From positions 3,844,001-3,908,000 of the forward strand of contig NZ_CP059856.1 of NCBI RefSeq assembly GCF_009193325.2: a stretch of 64,000 nt of DNA. Direction: 5' to 3'. Below, one piece after another: positions 7,973-15,434 of this stretch; position 1 is the stretch's first letter, and each line of letters begins with the position of its first letter. Source of the stretch: Bacteroides zhangwenhongii (GTDB taxonomy: Bacteria > Bacteroidota > Bacteroidia > Bacteroidales > Bacteroidaceae). The notes beneath the pieces were generated by a model that saw only the letters and a program-made list of their open reading frames with translations, searched no databases and was not told where the DNA came from. Made by a program: the position numbers and the translations under genes.

Positions 7973-8383
7973 CTAAAATAGACTGGGCATTAGTTTGTTA
8001 TCTTCGATTTTCTTGGGTTTGGACTTGGCTTTCGCCAACTTGGCGTAGGCTTCGCTCTCGGCCTTCCGTATGGCGTTCCGCCGTGCCTCGACTTTTTCCT
8101 CCTCGGTCAGTTCAACGGTGTGATTGACCACTACCTTGCAACTGACGGGTTTGCCGATGTCGATGTCCTCCTCGTCGTAATAGTGGAGTGCCATAGAGTA
8201 TATTTCCTCGTCGGCAAACCCGTTGCAACCGCTCTGCCGTACTTGGTTGATGATGAAAGTGCAGCAATCGTCAATGTTCTTTTTCGGGTTGGCGTATCGG
8301 GGTGCGAAAAGTTCGTCCTCCCGTGCCCGTGCGTCGAGATAGTTCTGTATCGTCAGTTTGAAATAATCTGTTCCTTGTGCCAT
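7973..8383 (-). CDS. PcfK-like protein
   Basis: A 136-residue protein of the PcfK family. The pattern FKLTIQNYLDARA, then KNIDDCCTFIINQV, SGCNGFADEEIYSMA and HYYDEEDI is characteristic. The C-terminal tail is a highly charged Lys/Glu/Ala helix. An in-frame extension to 8428 exists, but it would run through the GC hairpin at 8400-8417. The Met at 8383 (MAQGTDYFK) after an A-rich leader is the better start. The gene is immediately followed by the PcfJ-like gene. Function is unknown beyond the association with mobile elements. Confidence 0.85.
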   Translation of the reverse strand: MAQGTDYFKLTIQNYLDARAREDELFAPRYANPKKNIDDCCTFIINQVRQSGCNGFADEEIYSMALHYYDEEDIDIGKPVSCKVVVNHTVELTEEEKVEARRNAIRKAESEAYAKLAKAKSKPKKIEDNKLMPSLF

Positions 8384-8399
8384 GATTTTTTGGTATTGT

Positions 8400-8417
8400 G
8401 GGGCGGCGAGCCGCCCC
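8400..8417 (-). repeat. Intergenic GC hairpin, copy 4
   Basis: GGGGCGGC, two-base loop, GCCGCCCC. It lies between the stop of the 330-residue protein gene (8429) and the PcfK-like start (8383), the same position relative to neighbours as the other three copies. Confidence 0.8.
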
Positions 8418-8428
8418 GTGTTCAACAT

Positions 8429-9421
8429 TTATTCGTCCTTTCCGAGAAGCCGCCGCACCTCGTCCTCTTTGGTCTTTTGGAAAATCCATCCCGCTCTCTT
8501 CTGCCCGTCATGCGTCAGCCGTGCGTTGAAGCGTCCCCCGAGTGCGTGAAGGGCGTCCTTGACGGGCTTGGTGTCCCCGAATACGGCTATCGCCTTCTCG
8601 GAATAGTCCACGATGATAAACCCGCCTTGCACGCTCGTTTCAGTGCGTTCCGCCCGTTTTTCGTCTTTCGGCTCGGGCAGACATATATTCTCCTCGTTTC
8701 CTGCGATATATGCCAGCCTGTCGATGTACCCTTCACGTGTGTAGTGGGTCAGTTTGCAGACACTCCACCCGTATTTCGGACTTTTGCCGAGCGTGAAAAC
8801 GGGATAGCGGTGTTCGTTCTTGGGGTCGTATTCGGAGAGGTGCGCCGTTTGCGGGAAATTGGCCGCCGCCTTTCTCAACTCCCCGAAGCCGTTGCGGGAG
8901 GTGGCCGAAAAGCCGAGAATGACGGTACGCACGCTTCGGGTGGTCGAACACTCGTAAGAGGGGTCAGTGTATTCCGTTTCGTTGAGTTCGGCGATGATTA
9001 CGCCCTGCACCCCTTCGGGCATGATGCGGCGTAACCTCTGCGCTCCTATTTCCGCTATGCGGTCATGCTCGGCTTTCTCTTTGGCGGCGGCGATGGCCTG
9101 CGCCGTGGCTTGCTCTTCCGCCTGCCCCACGAGCAAAGCCACCTCGAAAGCGTCCATGAACTCGGGGTTCACGTCGTCGTAGTACCTGCCGATACCGAAT
9201 GTTTGCGAGAGGGGTCGCAGAATGTCCGTTTGGCTGATTTCCTTTGTTTCGGTATCGACCATGTGGTACACGTAGCCACGGGCGGTGTGTTCCACCTTGT
9301 AAACGACGTAACGCTTTCTGCTCGCACCCGCACCGATACCGATGATTACCTGGTTTTCCTTGACTACCTGCACCCGTGTGTCCGTGGTAGTCGCTCCGAA
9401 TAATGAAATGTACTTTGTCAT
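8429..9421 (-). CDS. Hypothetical mobile-element protein (330 residues)
   Basis: A cytoplasmic protein that I cannot name. It has an N-terminal segment with a short glycine-rich stretch (IGIGAGASRKRYVV), an Ala/Glu-rich helix around residues 90-125, and a C-terminal module of about 60 residues (from about 270) ending GWIFQKTKEDEVRRLL. This last module (a beta strand with IAVFGDTKPVKDAL, then LGGRFNARL) recurs in my recollection at the C-terminus of several Bacteroidales plasmid and transposon proteins; its role is unknown. The gene is upstream of pcfK/pcfJ homologues and follows the small membrane protein by 12 bases. Confidence 0.7.
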   Translation of the reverse strand: MTKYISLFGATTTDTRVQVVKENQVIIGIGAGASRKRYVVYKVEHTARGYVYHMVDTETKEISQTDILRPLSQTFGIGRYYDDVNPEFMDAFEVALLVGQAEEQATAQAIAAAKEKAEHDRIAEIGAQRLRRIMPEGVQGVIIAELNETEYTDPSYECSTTRSVRTVILGFSATSRNGFGELRKAAANFPQTAHLSEYDPKNEHRYPVFTLGKSPKYGWSVCKLTHYTREGYIDRLAYIAGNEENICLPEPKDEKRAERTETSVQGGFIIVDYSEKAIAVFGDTKPVKDALHALGGRFNARLTHDGQKRAGWIFQKTKEDEVRRLLGKDE

Positions 9422-9433
9422 ACCTGTAATAAT

Positions 9434-9685
9434 TTAGAAGATGTGAGTGAATAGGAAATAGAAAAAGCCGGTTAGAGCCACGAGAGAAACAAGGCAGGAG
9501 AAAATGCCCCGCAGGATGTCATAACAGAACGTGAAGCCCAAAACGACCCAAATAAAGTCGATACCCCACACGTGGAAGCCCAAAGCCACCGCCCCGACCT
9601 TTACCGCCAACCCGACCTTTGCCTTTATGCCAAGTGGAAGGTTGGAGGATTTCTGTTTCCATTTATTTTTCTCTTCGTTTCTCAT
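9434..9685 (-). CDS. Small membrane protein
   Basis: An 83-residue protein with a charged N-terminus (MRNEEKNKWKQK) and a hydrophobic rest that can form two or three membrane segments (about residues 24-40, 43-58 and 61-82). No family is recognised. It is the first gene of the minus-strand accessory cluster, 12 bases before the next gene. The start at 9685 is the first Met and gives a sensible positively charged cytoplasmic end. Its short length lowers certainty. Confidence 0.55.
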   Translation of the reverse strand: MRNEEKNKWKQKSSNLPLGIKAKVGLAVKVGAVALGFHVWGIDFIWVVLGFTFCYDILRGIFSCLVSLVALTGFFYFLFTHIF

Positions 9686-9767
9686 AACCTTTGACTTTTT
9701 TTTTATGCCGTAGCGGAGCCGGTATGGATGGAATCTGTTTCGGTAGCATCAAAAGGTGTCGGGGATA

Positions 9768-9860
9768 GCTGCTGCAAGATTTTGTCGGAAAATACGCTCG
9801 CCCGCAGGGAAAGAGGAAGATTTTGCGGCAAACCGCCCCGCGGCCCGATCTTGCAGCAGC
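9768..9860. repeat. 13-bp inverted repeat in a gene-free stretch
   Basis: The arms GCTGCTGCAAGAT (9768-9780) and ATCTTGCAGCAGC (9848-9860) are perfect reverse complements separated by 67 bases. They lie in the 530-base gene-free region between the minus-strand cluster and the helix-turn-helix pair. The region could hold a regulator-binding site or a transfer/excision site. The only other things seen there are two candidate -7 boxes on the plus strand. Confidence 0.65.
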
Positions 9861-9874
9861 GTGAGCCCCGTAAC

Positions 9875-9882
9875 TACCTTTG
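9875..9882 (+). promoter_or_regulatory. Candidate Bacteroides -7 box
   Basis: TACCTTTG matches TAnnTTTG just outside the right arm of the inverted repeat. If active it would give a long leader (about 330 bases) for the helix-turn-helix genes. Confidence 0.35.
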
Positions 9883-10188
9883 CTACTGACAACAGATTTC
9901 CATACCGCGCTCCGCGGCATGAAAAAAAGAGAGGAAAAGGTTATGGGAGAGAAACGGGGAGAAAACGATATGCCGTGAACGCTCGCGAAAGTCGGTTCAC
10001 GGCTCACCCTGCATGGAATGATAAATCGCCCGCGAACATTTCCTTTCACGGGCGATTGGCGTATCGGAGCGTGCCGATCCCGTATCGGCGGAGGATCGTT
10101 TCCGCCGGACGTGGCGCCACTCGCTGCCACTTTTAAGACGGATACGTCCATATACCACTGGCTGATAACAAGATACTGTTCATTTGTG

Positions 10189-10196
10189 TACTTTTG
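10189..10196 (+). promoter_or_regulatory. Candidate -7 box of the helix-turn-helix operon
   Basis: TACTTTTG matches TAnnTTTG, 19 bases before the ATG at 10216. No convincing -33 TTTG is at the expected distance, so this promoter may need an activator. Confidence 0.45.
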
Positions 10197-10215
10197 GGCA
10201 TCCGGGAAACAAAAA

Positions 10216-10521
10216 ATGAAACAGAACATGGAAATAATAAGTATGGACGTGAAGGCTTTCGACGCGCTGGCAGGGCACGTGGAAGCCATTGAAAGAAAAG
10301 CCGAGGCGTTATGCCGCAGGCAGGAGGACGTGAGTTTGAAAAAATGGCTGGACAACCAGGATGTCTGTGACGTGCTGGGGATATCGAAACGTACCCTGCA
10401 AACCTACCGGGAGAAAGGGTTGCTGCCTTTCAGCCGCATCCGTCACAAAATCTTCTACAAACCGGAAGATGTCGGGAAACTGCTGCAATCGTCGCACTAT
10501 CCTAATACCGCCGCGTTATGA
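10216..10521 (+). CDS. Helix-turn-helix (excisionase-like) protein 1
   Basis: A 101-residue protein with an N-terminal helix and a C-terminal HTH_17/MerR-like DNA-binding domain: WLDNQDVCDVLGISKRTLQTYR is the helix-turn-helix (about residues 43-64) followed by the wing LLPFSRIRHKIFYK. Proteins of this kind in Bacteroides conjugative elements act as excisionases or regulators of excision (compare Xis2c and Xis2d of CTnDOT). The open frame runs back to 10018, but the Met at 10216 follows the likely promoter and is preferred. The stop overlaps the start of the second helix-turn-helix gene by 4 bases. Confidence 0.8.
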   Translation: MKQNMEIISMDVKAFDALAGHVEAIERKAEALCRRQEDVSLKKWLDNQDVCDVLGISKRTLQTYREKGLLPFSRIRHKIFYKPEDVGKLLQSSHYPNTAAL

Positions 10522-10829
10522 GCCATTATTTCATCGACAAGCACGATCCGCGTGTGGCGGATCTCTTCCGGCGTTTGGAAAAGGCCGGCAAGGCACTGGA
10601 TAAACTGGAATCCTCCGGAGGCCGGACACTCAAGGGAGAGCGGTTCGTCACCGACGAGGAATTGTCCCGGCTGCTGAAAATCAGCAGGCGTACATTGCAG
10701 GAATACCGCACGGCGCGGATCATTCCCTATTATTTGATTCAGGGCAAGGTACTATACATGGAATCCGAGATACAGAAATTTCTGGAAGATTCCCGGAAGA
10801 AATGTATCGGGGGACAGGAATGGGTATAA
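10518..10829 (+). CDS. Helix-turn-helix (excisionase-like) protein 2
   Basis: A 103-residue paralogue of the preceding protein with the same layout: N-terminal helix (DPRVADLFRRLEKAGKAL), then a helix-turn-helix (FVTDEELSRLLKISRRTLQEY, about residues 43-63) and a wing ending LIQGKVLYMESEIQKFL. It overlaps the first gene by 4 bases (ATGA), so both are made together and could act as a pair on the same DNA. A bidirectional terminator follows at 10828-10863. Likely role: control of excision or of element genes. Confidence 0.8.
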   Translation: MSHYFIDKHDPRVADLFRRLEKAGKALDKLESSGGRTLKGERFVTDEELSRLLKISRRTLQEYRTARIIPYYLIQGKVLYMESEIQKFLEDSRKKCIGGQEWV

Positions 10830-10863
10830 AAGAAGAACGGCCATCACGGCCGTTCTTCTTTTT
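10828..10863. terminator. Bidirectional terminator between convergent genes
   Basis: AAAAGAAGAACGGCC / GGCCGTTCTTCTTTT with a five-base loop and a T run. It overlaps the stop codon of the helix-turn-helix gene and abuts the stop of the RhuM-like gene on the other strand. Confidence 0.9.
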
Positions 10864-11228
10864 CAGTTCAATATCGTGTTCATGCCGGGGAGCTGCCAGA
10901 CGACGGCGGTCGTCGTGGCCCTTCGGACAAGCCACCGTCGGAAGGCTTCGGCATTCCCGGATTTTAAGCGGAAAGCCAGCGCGGCGATCATTTCGAGCGA
11001 ATACAGCTCGACAATACCGCCGTCACGGTTGCGCTCCCGGCGGTAAACCCGCTCCTCACGGAGTATGCCGCTTTTGAGTATGGAGCGGATGTTGCTCCCC
11101 ACGGCAGGAACGAAGACTCCGAACAGGTCGGCAATCTGGTGGCGCGTGAGCCATACACGGTTCTCCGGCGTGTGGATTTCCACCCGCCCGTTTTCAATGC
11201 TGATAGGTTCTCTTGTCGTCATAGTCAT
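10863..11228 (-). CDS. Small RhuM-like protein
   Basis: A 121-residue protein similar in pattern to the N-terminal DNA-binding part of RhuM-type 'virulence' proteins. It has VWLTRHQIADLFGVFVPAVGSNI (winged helix-turn-helix, about residues 25-47), then GILREERVYRRE, a strand, YSLEMIAALAFRLKSGNAEAFRRW and a short C-terminal part. It lacks the longer C-terminal region of full-length RhuM. It is located 28 bases after the tandem integrases and is probably co-transcribed with them, so a role in control of integration or excision is plausible but unproven. Confidence 0.6.
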   Translation of the reverse strand: MTMTTREPISIENGRVEIHTPENRVWLTRHQIADLFGVFVPAVGSNIRSILKSGILREERVYRRERNRDGGIVELYSLEMIAALAFRLKSGNAEAFRRWLVRRATTTAVVWQLPGMNTILN

Positions 11229-11256
11229 ACAAATTTATCAATTTTTGTTATACTGT

Positions 11257-12546
11257 TCAACCGTTTACCGTTATAATATCTGCCGTTTCCGGTTCGTCCT
11301 CCTCGTAGAGATTTATTTTCCGGCCTTTGGTCTGTTCTTTCAGACGTTTCATGTCCTCGTCCACCTTGCGGTCGGTCACTTTGGCGTAAATCTGCGTGGT
11401 GGAAATGCTCTTGTGTCCCATCATGCGGCTGACAGTTTCGATAGGCACACCCAGCGAGAGCGTGATATGTGTCCCGAAATTGTGCCTCGCCTTGTGAAAG
11501 GTCATGTCGAAGCCGTATGTCCGTCCCAGTTCTCTGGTGAGCTTGATGAGATACCCCCGGCAATAGAGGTTGAAAATCCTGTCGCTTTTACGCTCGTGGC
11601 GGTATTTCTCGATGATCTGCAACGGCACGTTCAGCAGGCGGATGGCCGAGGGCGTTTCGGTCTTCTGGCGCCGGATGTGTATCCAGTACGTTCCGTCGTC
11701 CGACTGCGTGATGTCTTTTTCGGACAAGCGTTTCAGGTCGGCGTAGGACAACCCCGTGAAGGTAGCGAAGAGAAACCAGTCCCGCACCCGCTGGAGGTTG
11801 GGTTTACCGACGGGAGTTTCCATCAGTTTTTTGAGGTCTTCGAGTTTCAAATGGCGGCTCTTGCGCCGGGGCAGTTCCGGGTGCAGCTTCCCGTAAGGGT
11901 CGCGCCGGAGTGTACCCTGACTGACAGCCCGCTTGGTCATTTTTTTCAACCGGTAAAGATGCTCGTGTACTGTCTTGGGTTTCATTTCACGATCTGTACG
12001 CAGGAATATTTCAAAATCATCGTAGAACTCCCGGTCAAGGCTCCGCAACGCTACATCCTCCTTTTCCTTCCTTTTTTTCACGAAGGAGGCTAAAATATTA
12101 TAGGAGTTCTCGTAACTTTCATAAGTTTCTTCCTTGCGATCCACGCCGACACGCTTGCGGAACTCCTCGTTATGCTCGCGGAACAAGGCAAGGAGGGTGA
12201 ACGGTTTCTGCCCGATTCCTTCCACGGCGTTTTTGACCAGCTCGGCCGTCACGAAACCGAGGCTTTTACGAATATGACGGTAATGTCCGGTGATTTTTTC
12301 GGTCAGTTTCTCTATTGCCTGGTTTACCGTTCGGGCGTTCTCGCTTCGTCCGTTCGCCCTTTTGGTTTCCGGATTCCAAAGCGATGGATCGACAAACGCG
12401 TTGATATTGATCGGGGCCGACTTGGCGTCGATGCTTACCTTGCATAACAATTTACATGTTCCGTCCTTGCGGACTTTCGTGCGGTTGATGTAGAACAGCA
12501 GGGAGAACGTGCTGCGGCGTTTTATCTCTTTATTATTCGTTTCCAT
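11257..12546 (-). CDS. Tyrosine recombinase (integrase) 1
   Basis: A 429-residue tyrosine recombinase with the three usual parts: an N-terminal arm-binding domain, a SAM-like core-binding domain (around residues 105-205) and a C-terminal catalytic domain. The catalytic box H-x-x-R is at about 351-354 (HKARH), the second His at about 378 (GHKS) and the Tyr nucleophile at about 387 (TTQIYAKVT). Where most family members have the first Arg (T-G-L-R), this protein has T-G-L-S. The Bacteroides integrase IntDOT has the same kind of change. The frame continues to 12570 only through a TTG; the ATG at 12546 is preferred. It lies 31 bases downstream of integrase 2. Confidence 0.92.
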   Translation of the reverse strand: METNNKEIKRRSTFSLLFYINRTKVRKDGTCKLLCKVSIDAKSAPININAFVDPSLWNPETKRANGRSENARTVNQAIEKLTEKITGHYRHIRKSLGFVTAELVKNAVEGIGQKPFTLLALFREHNEEFRKRVGVDRKEETYESYENSYNILASFVKKRKEKEDVALRSLDREFYDDFEIFLRTDREMKPKTVHEHLYRLKKMTKRAVSQGTLRRDPYGKLHPELPRRKSRHLKLEDLKKLMETPVGKPNLQRVRDWFLFATFTGLSYADLKRLSEKDITQSDDGTYWIHIRRQKTETPSAIRLLNVPLQIIEKYRHERKSDRIFNLYCRGYLIKLTRELGRTYGFDMTFHKARHNFGTHITLSLGVPIETVSRMMGHKSISTTQIYAKVTDRKVDEDMKRLKEQTKGRKINLYEEDEPETADIITVNG

Positions 12547-12577
12547 AATCGTTGTGAATTTGATTGTCAATGATAGA

Positions 12578-13801
12578 TTAAATAGCTACGGAGAAGCGGC
12601 CGGCAATCTTTTCCTCTAAAGACCGGGTATCCATGTCGATCTTGTCATCGGTCACTTTGGCGTAAATCTGCGTCGTGGAAATGCGGCTATGCCCCAGCAT
12701 TTTACTGACGGTTTCAAGCGGGACACCATGCGAAAGCGTGATCTCGGTGGCGTAGGTATGGCGTCCGCAGTGAAAGACGAGCTTCCGTTCAATTCCGCAA
12801 ATGGCGGCAATACGTTTCAGTGTCCGGTTGAGTTCGTTGTTGCTGTACATCGGCAGCAGTTTTCCTTCCGGGGCCATATCCCGGTACTTGTCGAGGATGA
12901 GCAACGGTATGTCGAGCAACGGCACTTCATAGTCGATTTTCGTCTTCTTGCGGGCGGTCTTGATCCATACCTCACCGTCCTCGGCCACTTCCAGATCCTC
13001 CGTCGTCAGGCGGCACATGTCCCCGTAAGGGATACCCGTGTAGCAGGAGAAGAGGAACAGGTCGCGGATATGGTAGAGTTTCGGGTCGTGCAGGGGTGTG
13101 GTCATCAGCCGTTGTAACTCTGCGGCGGTAAGGTATTTCTGTTCCCGCTCGGGATGTTCGGCTTCATACCCCGCGAACGGGTCGGCAGTGATAATCCCTT
13201 CCGCGATGGCTTCCCCGACAATCGTGTTCAACCGTGTGACAAGCAACACGATAGTTCCCAGGGCAAAGCGGCGCTCCGTGCGTAGGTAGAGGTCATAGTT
13301 GTCGATGAATGAACGGTTCAGGGCCGTGAAAGGAACATCCGACAACTTGTATTTCTCCTGGATGAAAGCAGCCACACAGTTACAAGCATAGCGGTAAGAT
13401 TGTGCTGTTCCCTTTTCCCGGTTCACGCCGACACGTTTTTCGAAATGTTCGATGAACGTCCGGAAATAACCCAACAGGGTTTCCTGCCCGAAAGCCGTCC
13501 CCAACAACAGATTCCTTATTTCTTCAGCCGTTACATTCTCACGGGTGGCTGACAGTTCGTCATAAATGGAAATGGCTGAAGCTCGCAAATCGTCCAGTTG
13601 CCGGTTGATTTCCCGCGCGGCGTTACTTTTACCCGTGGCACGTCCGGATGCCCACAGTGCAACGGGTACGGACATTTTCGCACTAAAAGCCGCTTCTGAA
13701 AATTTGCCGACGGCAAGTTTCGCCATGACCGGGCAATGTCCCTCGTCATTCATTTCGCTCTTTTTGAGGTAGAACGTAACCGTTACATCCGTCTGTTTCA
13801 T
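12578..13801 (-). CDS. Tyrosine recombinase (integrase) 2
   Basis: A 407-residue tyrosine recombinase, distantly related to integrase 1. Catalytic residues in view are His344 and Arg347 (HCGRH), His371 (GHSR) and Tyr380 (TTQIYAKVT). At the first Arg position it reads T-G-I-P, so again the canonical Arg is missing. It is the outermost gene of the element and is transcribed inwards, with a good -7 box at 13822-13829. Two integrases in tandem at an element end occur in other Bacteroidales elements. They may act together in integration, or one may serve excision or inversion. The overlapping start/stop spacing suggests one transcript. Confidence 0.92.
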   Translation of the reverse strand: MKQTDVTVTFYLKKSEMNDEGHCPVMAKLAVGKFSEAAFSAKMSVPVALWASGRATGKSNAAREINRQLDDLRASAISIYDELSATRENVTAEEIRNLLLGTAFGQETLLGYFRTFIEHFEKRVGVNREKGTAQSYRYACNCVAAFIQEKYKLSDVPFTALNRSFIDNYDLYLRTERRFALGTIVLLVTRLNTIVGEAIAEGIITADPFAGYEAEHPEREQKYLTAAELQRLMTTPLHDPKLYHIRDLFLFSCYTGIPYGDMCRLTTEDLEVAEDGEVWIKTARKKTKIDYEVPLLDIPLLILDKYRDMAPEGKLLPMYSNNELNRTLKRIAAICGIERKLVFHCGRHTYATEITLSHGVPLETVSKMLGHSRISTTQIYAKVTDDKIDMDTRSLEEKIAGRFSVAI

Positions 13802-14186
13802 AACTCTATTTTTTTATGTTGCAAAATTACTTGATATAGAGTTATTTACAGTTATGAAAATTATAGCGGAACAAAGAATAAAACCCCGGATGCCGGTAAC
13901 ATAACCTGTATTTCCATGAAAAACGGAAAAAAACGGTTATCTTTACGGGCAAAATATAGGGTTCTTTGCATGGTGAACGGTAAAACCGCAGGTGGTTAAG
14001 CGTTATTTTGCCGGATTATCCGGGGCTAAAAAAGGCAACGGATAAGTAGCAAATCTTTCTCTTAACCTTTCATTATCCTGCATTTTAGCGATTTGGAAAG
14101 GTATAGAAGAATTTGGCTTAACTCTCCTCAATACCAAACACTTACTTTATTTATCCAAATTTTGCCGTTTTTTTGCGAGTTCTTCA
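13802..14186. other. Gene-free boundary of the mobile element
   Basis: No credible gene lies between the integrase start and the ECF/FecR genes. The stretch holds the integrase promoter, a short palindrome (CCGGAT/ATCCGG, 14011-14023) and an inverted pair CCCCGGAT (13883-13890) / ATCCGGGG (14018-14025). Base composition changes here from GC-rich to AT-rich. The element's attachment site is probably in this region, but I cannot point to it without the other end. Confidence 0.45.
13822..13829 (-). promoter_or_regulatory. Candidate -7 box of the integrase operon
   Basis: Read on the minus strand this is TAATTTTG, a match to TAnnTTTG, 20 bases before the integrase ATG at 13801. The ten bases around it also fit the GTAnnTTTGC core used by IntDOT. 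Confidence 0.5.
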
Positions 14187-14280
14187 TATCTTTGTGAATA
14201 AATTGTTTTTAATAATTAGTGATTAGGACAATTTAATTAAGGTCGAAGGAATTGCCCTTTTCTTCGGCCTTACATTTTTT
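14187..14280 (+). ncRNA. Candidate small RNA (promoter to terminator, no ORF)
   Basis: A -7 box TATCTTTG (14187-14194) is followed about 45 bases later by a strong hairpin: a ten-pair stem with one G-U pair, AAGGTCGAAG (14239-14248) with CTTCGGCCTT (14262-14271), and a T-run (14274-14280). There is no start codon between promoter and hairpin, so a transcript of roughly 80 bases would be non-coding. The genes to its right are on the opposite strand. A TTTG at 14161-14164 may serve as -33 box with a 22-base spacer, slightly long. Confidence 0.4.
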
Positions 14281-14337
14281 CTAGTCAGATGTGTCTCATA
14301 GGCGTCATATTAATTTATAAAGTTAAACATTTTAAGG

Positions 14338-15396
14338 TCAATCGTTCATTATCTTTTCAAAGTCTTTGCTTCGTTTCTTGTCCACTCTGATTTTAATGAT
14401 TCCCTGTTCCCATGCATAGTCAATAGGTGCAGTGTCTCTCATTAAGTCAAGCGTTTGTTGTATCGTTTCGTCCATCAGGATTCCTGTAAACTTGTAGTGT
14501 TTCAACAGTTCGTCTTCGATACTTATCTGTACTTTATATTTACGTTCAAGTTTCTTTACTATACTCTCCATTGTCTCTTTTTGGATAATCCACTTAGGAT
14601 CTTTCCATGATGTATATAAAAGAGTATTCACATCCTTTCGGAATTCGACCTGTATATCTTCCTTATTTTTCTTACAAATCAAAACAGTTTCATTTGGTTT
14701 TAGATAAACTTCGGGAATGTCCTGCCCTGCATCGGGTTTCACTTTTACGGAACCTCTGACTAAGGTCGTTTCCACAATATCCTCATCATCGTAGGCTTTC
14801 ACATTAAAACTGGTTCCCAACACTGTTATTTCTGTTCCCTTGGCAGAAACAATAAATGGCTTCTTATCTTTCTGCACTTCCAAAAAGGCTTCTCCGTGTA
14901 GTTCAATCTTTCGCTCCTCGTTCCCAAAAGATTTTGTGTATGTAATACTACTCCCGGAATTTAATGTTACAACAGAACCGTCCGGCAGACTTAAGACAGA
15001 TTTAGAGCCTAAAGGAGCATTTACCATTGTAATCCCATCTACAGCAAGACTGTCATTATGACTTCCCCATTCATAAGCAGCCCAACAGGACAGAATAAGG
15101 AGAGCAATCGCTGCTACATTTTTCCACATCATCAGATATCTTTTCTTCTGCACAGGCTGGTTGTGAGATTGTTCCTTAATAGTGCCCATGACTCTATCGT
15201 AGGCAGACTCCAGATAATTATCAGGTTTCATGTTTCGGGCAACCAATTCAACTGTGTAGACTTCTCTGAAATAACGTTTATTGTCTGGAGTTTCCAGCAG
15301 TTTTTTCAGTTCAGTCCGTTCCTCTTCTGATAATCCTTTCTCGAAAAAAGAAGATACCAGTTCATTTATTCTATCTATGTTATTATTTTCTTGCAT
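14338..15396 (-). CDS. FecR-family anti-sigma factor
   Basis: A 352-residue inner-membrane protein. Residues 1-85 are the cytoplasmic sigma-binding part, one membrane segment lies at about 92-110, and the periplasmic part contains the FecR domain (about 120-215; NAPLGSKSVLSLPDGSVVTLNSGS, GEAFLEV, GTSFNVKAY) and a C-terminal DUF4974 domain (about 270-340). It is the usual partner of the ECF sigma factor encoded 38 bases upstream. In Bacteroides such pairs sense an outer-membrane SusC-like transporter carrying an N-terminal STN signalling domain. No such transporter is next to it; the nearest SusC (29854) has no STN domain. Confidence 0.92.
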   Translation of the reverse strand: MQENNNIDRINELVSSFFEKGLSEEERTELKKLLETPDNKRYFREVYTVELVARNMKPDNYLESAYDRVMGTIKEQSHNQPVQKKRYLMMWKNVAAIALLILSCWAAYEWGSHNDSLAVDGITMVNAPLGSKSVLSLPDGSVVTLNSGSSITYTKSFGNEERKIELHGEAFLEVQKDKKPFIVSAKGTEITVLGTSFNVKAYDDEDIVETTLVRGSVKVKPDAGQDIPEVYLKPNETVLICKKNKEDIQVEFRKDVNTLLYTSWKDPKWIIQKETMESIVKKLERKYKVQISIEDELLKHYKFTGILMDETIQQTLDLMRDTAPIDYAWEQGIIKIRVDKKRSKDFEKIMND

Positions 15397-15434
15397 ATAT
15401 ATTAAAGACGATGTAAGTTAGAAAAAGGGTGGTT

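Noticed and set aside
9663..10355. 230-residue minus-strand ORF over the gene-free region and the first helix-turn-helix gene
   Set aside because: It overlaps a clear helix-turn-helix gene on the other strand, has no domain and unnatural composition (Ser/Cys/Phe-rich).
13821..13830. Match to the IntDOT-type attachment core GTAnnTTTGC on the minus strand
   Set aside because: The same bases form a -7 promoter box at the right distance from the integrase start; the core motif is promoter-like by nature. A second copy at the other end of the element would be needed to call it an attachment site.
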